NCBI GenBank assembly: GCA_002363575.1
Contig: DEWI01000167.1
Coordinates: 1-8,643, forward strand
Reading direction: 5' to 3'
Source: Verrucomicrobia bacterium UBA3214
GTDB taxonomy: Bacteria; Verrucomicrobiota; Kiritimatiellia; RFP12; UBA1067
DNA length: 8,643 nt
Positions 6,054 to 8,643 of the stretch are shown piece after piece (positions within the stretch are counted from its first letter, which is position 1; each line of letters starts with the position of its first letter). A program made the translations under genes and the position numbers. The notes beneath the pieces were generated by a model. The model saw only the letters and a list, made by a program, of their open reading frames with translations. It was not told where the DNA came from and searched no databases.

Positions 6054-7616
6054 ATGAATTTCAAATGCCCGCACTGCGGTACGGAATATGAAACCGCGGA
6101 AAATGACGCTAGCGGCGTCGTGAAGTGCGACATATGCAAGCAGGAGTTCACAATAGCCGCGAACAAACCAAAACTCGGATTGCGCAAGCGCGGCGTGCAG
6201 ACGAGCGCGAATCTCGAAGATAAATTGCGCGCTACGATCGACCCCTCGCTCCCGGCCTCCCCAACCGCGCTCCCGACCTCCCCGACCGGGCACACCGGAC
6301 TGACCGCCGCCGAAGAGCGCATCAAGATGTTCGAAGGCATGCGGAACAAAATGGCGCGGGCGAAGCTAGTGCGCAAGCTTACGGACACGCTTATACTATT
6401 GACGACGCTTGCGGCGGTGATCGGGCTGATTCTCTGGTGGAAAGCCCACAAAGTCAAAGTCGCGGAAGAGAACGCGCGCATCGAAGCGGAAGCGGCCGCC
6501 GAGAACCTCCGGCTGGCGGAAGAGCGCGACAGATTCGCCCGCGAGCAGCGCGAGAAAGACCGCCTCGCCTACGAAGCCGAGCAAGAAAAGAAACGCGCGG
6601 AGCAGGCGCGGCTCGAGGAATCACGCGAGCGCGCCAGGATCGCGGCGCAGGAAAACAAGGCGCTCTACGACTTGTTCATGCTGGCGATGCGCGAGAACGC
6701 CTTCGATCTTTTCATGAATTCCGTGACGAACAAACTGCCGGAGACGGGCGGAGAGCTATGCTACCTTCTGCCGTCGACGGAAGCCTCCATACCGCTCTAC
6801 CACGCGATATACGGGACGAACGGCACCTGCCGCGTCTTCAGGCTCGACAGCGAAGGGAACAAGGCGGAAATCGCCTATCCTCTTTTCCAGTCGATGATCG
6901 CGAAGACCGACTATCTCGTCGCGAAGAACGGCAAGGTGCATTTCAAGTCGATGAAGGCGCATCCTGCATCCGGGGTGCTCTCCAGCGCCGCCGAATCCGA
7001 TCCGGCGGAGACGTTCTTCGGCTCTCTCGCGCCCGCTTTGAAAGTCTTGAAGCCTACATATGAAGAATTGACTTTCGACATCTTCTTCACGCCGAAAAAT
7101 TCAAAGCGCGCGATATTCGTAGAGAACATCCCGTTCGGCGGAGAATGGTCGATTCAACACGCGCACGAGGCCATCGCGGACGCGAATCTGGCGACGCGGC
7201 GGTATTCCGGAGGCGTCTCGCGCGCAAAAGTCCCAAAATTCAAGCGCACGGTGAAATTCTACGGCGGCGCGATGATCAAGCAAGGCGTGGACGGCATTAC
7301 ATACATCCCGAGGATGCGCCCGCCGCAACGGACCAGGATCCTGTCGACGACATTTCCCAACACCATCAACCGCACGCGGACATACACAAGCGACAACAAC
7401 GACTCTGCGCGCTGGGAATCGCTGCGCCAGCAGGCGCTGGAAGAAGAACAGCGGGAGAAGGCGTATTACGAGGACATCCGCAATGCGAGACGCGACAGCG
7501 CGGACGCGGCAAGAGAAAAGAACGACGCGAAATTCCAAAAGGATATCGACGACATTTTCCGCAACGGCACCATATCCTTCAAAATCAAGAAGGCGCAGGC
7601 CGCTGCGCGGCGCTGA
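6054..7616 (+). CDS. Zinc-ribbon membrane protein with coiled coil, unknown function
   Basis: I do not recognise this protein as a whole. The N-terminus is a compact zinc ribbon with CPHC (C5, C8) and CDIC (C25, C28), resembling the MJ0042-type domain. A Pro/Thr/Ser linker follows, with two 7-residue repeats (LPASPTA, LPTSPTG; 66-79). A single hydrophobic helix lies at about 110-129 (LILLTTLAAVIGLILWW), flanked by basic residues on both sides. A highly charged Glu/Arg/Ala coiled coil covers about 134-203. The remaining 300 or so residues look globular up to about 450 and end in a second charged helical stretch (about 452-500). No catalytic motif is evident. There is no signal peptide; the ribbon is probably cytoplasmic and the helix an internal anchor, though the balanced charges leave topology open. 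The ATG at 6054 is preceded by GAGAAGGGA and has its own promoter. It is a solitary gene converging on the metal ATPase; a sensor or scaffold role is possible but unsupported. Confidence 0.9.
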   Translation: MNFKCPHCGTEYETAENDASGVVKCDICKQEFTIAANKPKLGLRKRGVQTSANLEDKLRATIDPSLPASPTALPTSPTGHTGLTAAEERIKMFEGMRNKMARAKLVRKLTDTLILLTTLAAVIGLILWWKAHKVKVAEENARIEAEAAAENLRLAEERDRFAREQREKDRLAYEAEQEKKRAEQARLEESRERARIAAQENKALYDLFMLAMRENAFDLFMNSVTNKLPETGGELCYLLPSTEASIPLYHAIYGTNGTCRVFRLDSEGNKAEIAYPLFQSMIAKTDYLVAKNGKVHFKSMKAHPASGVLSSAAESDPAETFFGSLAPALKVLKPTYEELTFDIFFTPKNSKRAIFVENIPFGGEWSIQHAHEAIADANLATRRYSGGVSRAKVPKFKRTVKFYGGAMIKQGVDGITYIPRMRPPQRTRILSTTFPNTINRTRTYTSDNNDSARWESLRQQALEEEQREKAYYEDIRNARRDSADAAREKNDAKFQKDIDDIFRNGTISFKIKKAQAAARR

Positions 7617-7637
7617 AAAACGCCGGCGCCGCCGGCG
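7616..7637 (-). terminator. Intrinsic terminator of the metal ATPase gene
   Basis: Read on the minus strand, a 7-bp stem CGCCGGC-GGC-GCCGGCG is followed directly by five T residues (7620 down to 7616). It lies about 50 bases after the ATPase stop and shares base 7616 with the stop codon of the convergent zinc-ribbon gene. On the plus strand the same hairpin has no T-run. Confidence 0.65.
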
Positions 7638-7646
7638 GGGGGCCGG

Positions 7647-7659
7647 CGCGCATTGCGCG
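7647..7659. repeat. Small hairpin between convergent genes
   Basis: CGCGC-ATT-GCGCG, a 5-bp stem without a T-run. It may help end plus-strand transcription after the zinc-ribbon gene, for which no canonical terminator is visible. Confidence 0.25.
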
Positions 7660-7686
7660 GCGCGTCCTCCCCGCGCGGCGAGCTTC

Positions 7687-8643
7687 TCAAGGCTCGCGGT
7701 CGTAGAGCAGCGCGGCGTTGAGAATGACGAGAAGCGAGCCCATATTGTGGACGAGCGCGCCCGTCACGGGAGTGAGCAGGCCGAGTATCGAGCATGTTAT
7801 CGCCGCGGCGTTTATGCACATCGAAATCGCGATATTGATTTTGACGAGGCGCACGCAGGCGTCGGCAAGGCGTTTCAAATAGGGAAGCTTCGAAAGGTCG
7901 TCGCCGACGAGCGCGATATCCGCCGCTTCCACAGCAATGTCGCAGCCGACGGACCCCATCGCCACGCCGACGGCGGCAGTTTTCAGCGCGGGCGCGTCGT
8001 TGACGCCGTCGCCGACCATGGCGACGCTGCGCCCTTCGCCCTGCAAAGCGGATACGGCCTGCGCCTTCTGCGCGGGCGCGAGAGCCGCGCGCACATCGCT
8101 TATGCCGAGGACGCCGGCGACATGCCGCGCCGTTGAAGCATGGTCGCCGGTCAGCAACACCGGGCGCACGCCAAGCCCGTGCAAAGTATCCAGCATCGTC
8201 TTCGCATCCTGCCGCACGGTATCGGCGAGCGCGACGACGCCGGCGAAAGCGCCGCCGCTCGCGACCAGCACGACGGCCTTGCCTGTCGCGCGCAGCTCCT
8301 CGGCATCCTTTTCCGCCTGCGCGGGGACGGCGACGCCGTTTTCCTCCAGCCATGCGGCGTTCCCGCAGAGAACGCGCGGAGAGGAAGCGCCGGTATCGCA
8401 GTTCGCGGCTATGCCGCGCCCCGGCTCCATGACGAAGTCGCGCGAAGGGGCGATTTCGATGCCGTGCGCTTTCGCTTCTTCGAGAATAGCGGCGGCGACG
8501 GGATGCTCGCTCGACGCCTCGGCGGCGGCGGCGGCGCGCAGCACGTCGCCGGGCGCGGCCGCGCCGTATGCGCGCACGGCGGAGACGGAGAGGCGGCCGG
8601 CCGTCAGCGTGCCGGTCTTGTCGAAGCATATGGTATCGACGCC
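7687..8643 (-). CDS. Heavy-metal P1B-type ATPase, C-terminal part
   Basis: Inner-membrane ATP-driven metal cation transporter. The gene runs off the window edge, and 318 residues from just before the phosphorylation site to the end are visible. Motifs, numbered from the fragment start, are the phosphorylated aspartate in DKTGTLT (8-14), SEHP (45-48, the His-Pro pair that marks the P1B class), GRGI (75-78) in the nucleotide-binding domain, TGDHAS (165-170) and the hinge GDGVNDAP (211-218). Two hydrophobic helices end the protein (about 269-290 and 296-313). The last carries HNMGSLLVILN (299-309), which lacks the MSS of copper exporters and the DxG of zinc/cadmium/lead exporters, so the metal cannot be assigned. 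The N-terminal metal-binding domains, the CPx membrane helix and the start lie outside the window. An internal GTG at 8577 is only valine 23 of this fragment and is not a start. Confidence 0.93.
   Translation of the reverse strand, partial: GVDTICFDKTGTLTAGRLSVSAVRAYGAAAPGDVLRAAAAAEASSEHPVAAAILEEAKAHGIEIAPSRDFVMEPGRGIAANCDTGASSPRVLCGNAAWLEENGVAVPAQAEKDAEELRATGKAVVLVASGGAFAGVVALADTVRQDAKTMLDTLHGLGVRPVLLTGDHASTARHVAGVLGISDVRAALAPAQKAQAVSALQGEGRSVAMVGDGVNDAPALKTAAVGVAMGSVGCDIAVEAADIALVGDDLSKLPYLKRLADACVRLVKINIAISMCINAAAITCSILGLLTPVTGALVHNMGSLLVILNAALLYDREP

Overview
The window is a GC-rich bacterial chromosome segment with four protein genes on the plus strand, followed by the 3' part of a fifth gene on the minus strand. 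I see no rRNA, tRNA, insertion sequence or phage gene. The codon style (heavy use of GCG, CGC and GCC), the MJ0042-like zinc-ribbon membrane protein and the GC-rich tandem repeat array would fit an uncultured gut-type member of the PVC group (Kiritimatiellota or Lentisphaerota). This placement is a low-confidence inference, because nothing in the window is a taxonomic marker that can be read by eye.

Layout. Positions 1-92 hold only undecidable open frames. folC (93-1355, folate polyglutamylation) is followed after 62 bases by ilvD (1418-3085, branched-chain amino acid synthesis). The two are probably co-transcribed and contribute to housekeeping metabolism. A 208-base spacer with three GC-rich hairpins and a probable extended -10 promoter leads to clpB (3294-5375). 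This is a protein disaggregase that lacks the usual N-terminal domain and is also about 20 residues shorter than E. coli ClpB in its second ATPase module. A textbook intrinsic terminator (5421-5462) closes the gene.

Positions 5463-6053 contain no convincing gene. They carry six tandem copies of a 22-bp unit rich in inverted repeats (5621-5752), and then a good sigma70-type promoter for the next gene. That gene (6054-7616) encodes an unrecognised protein with an N-terminal four-cysteine zinc ribbon, one transmembrane helix, a charged coiled coil and an unknown C-terminal domain. It converges on a heavy-metal P1B-type ATPase (minus strand, from the window edge down to 7687), whose intrinsic terminator abuts and shares a base with the stop codon of the zinc-ribbon gene.

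The genes do not form one pathway. The unusual content is the divergent ClpB with its palindrome-rich promoter, the 22-bp array, and the orphan zinc-ribbon membrane protein. I do not see a clearly new multi-gene system.
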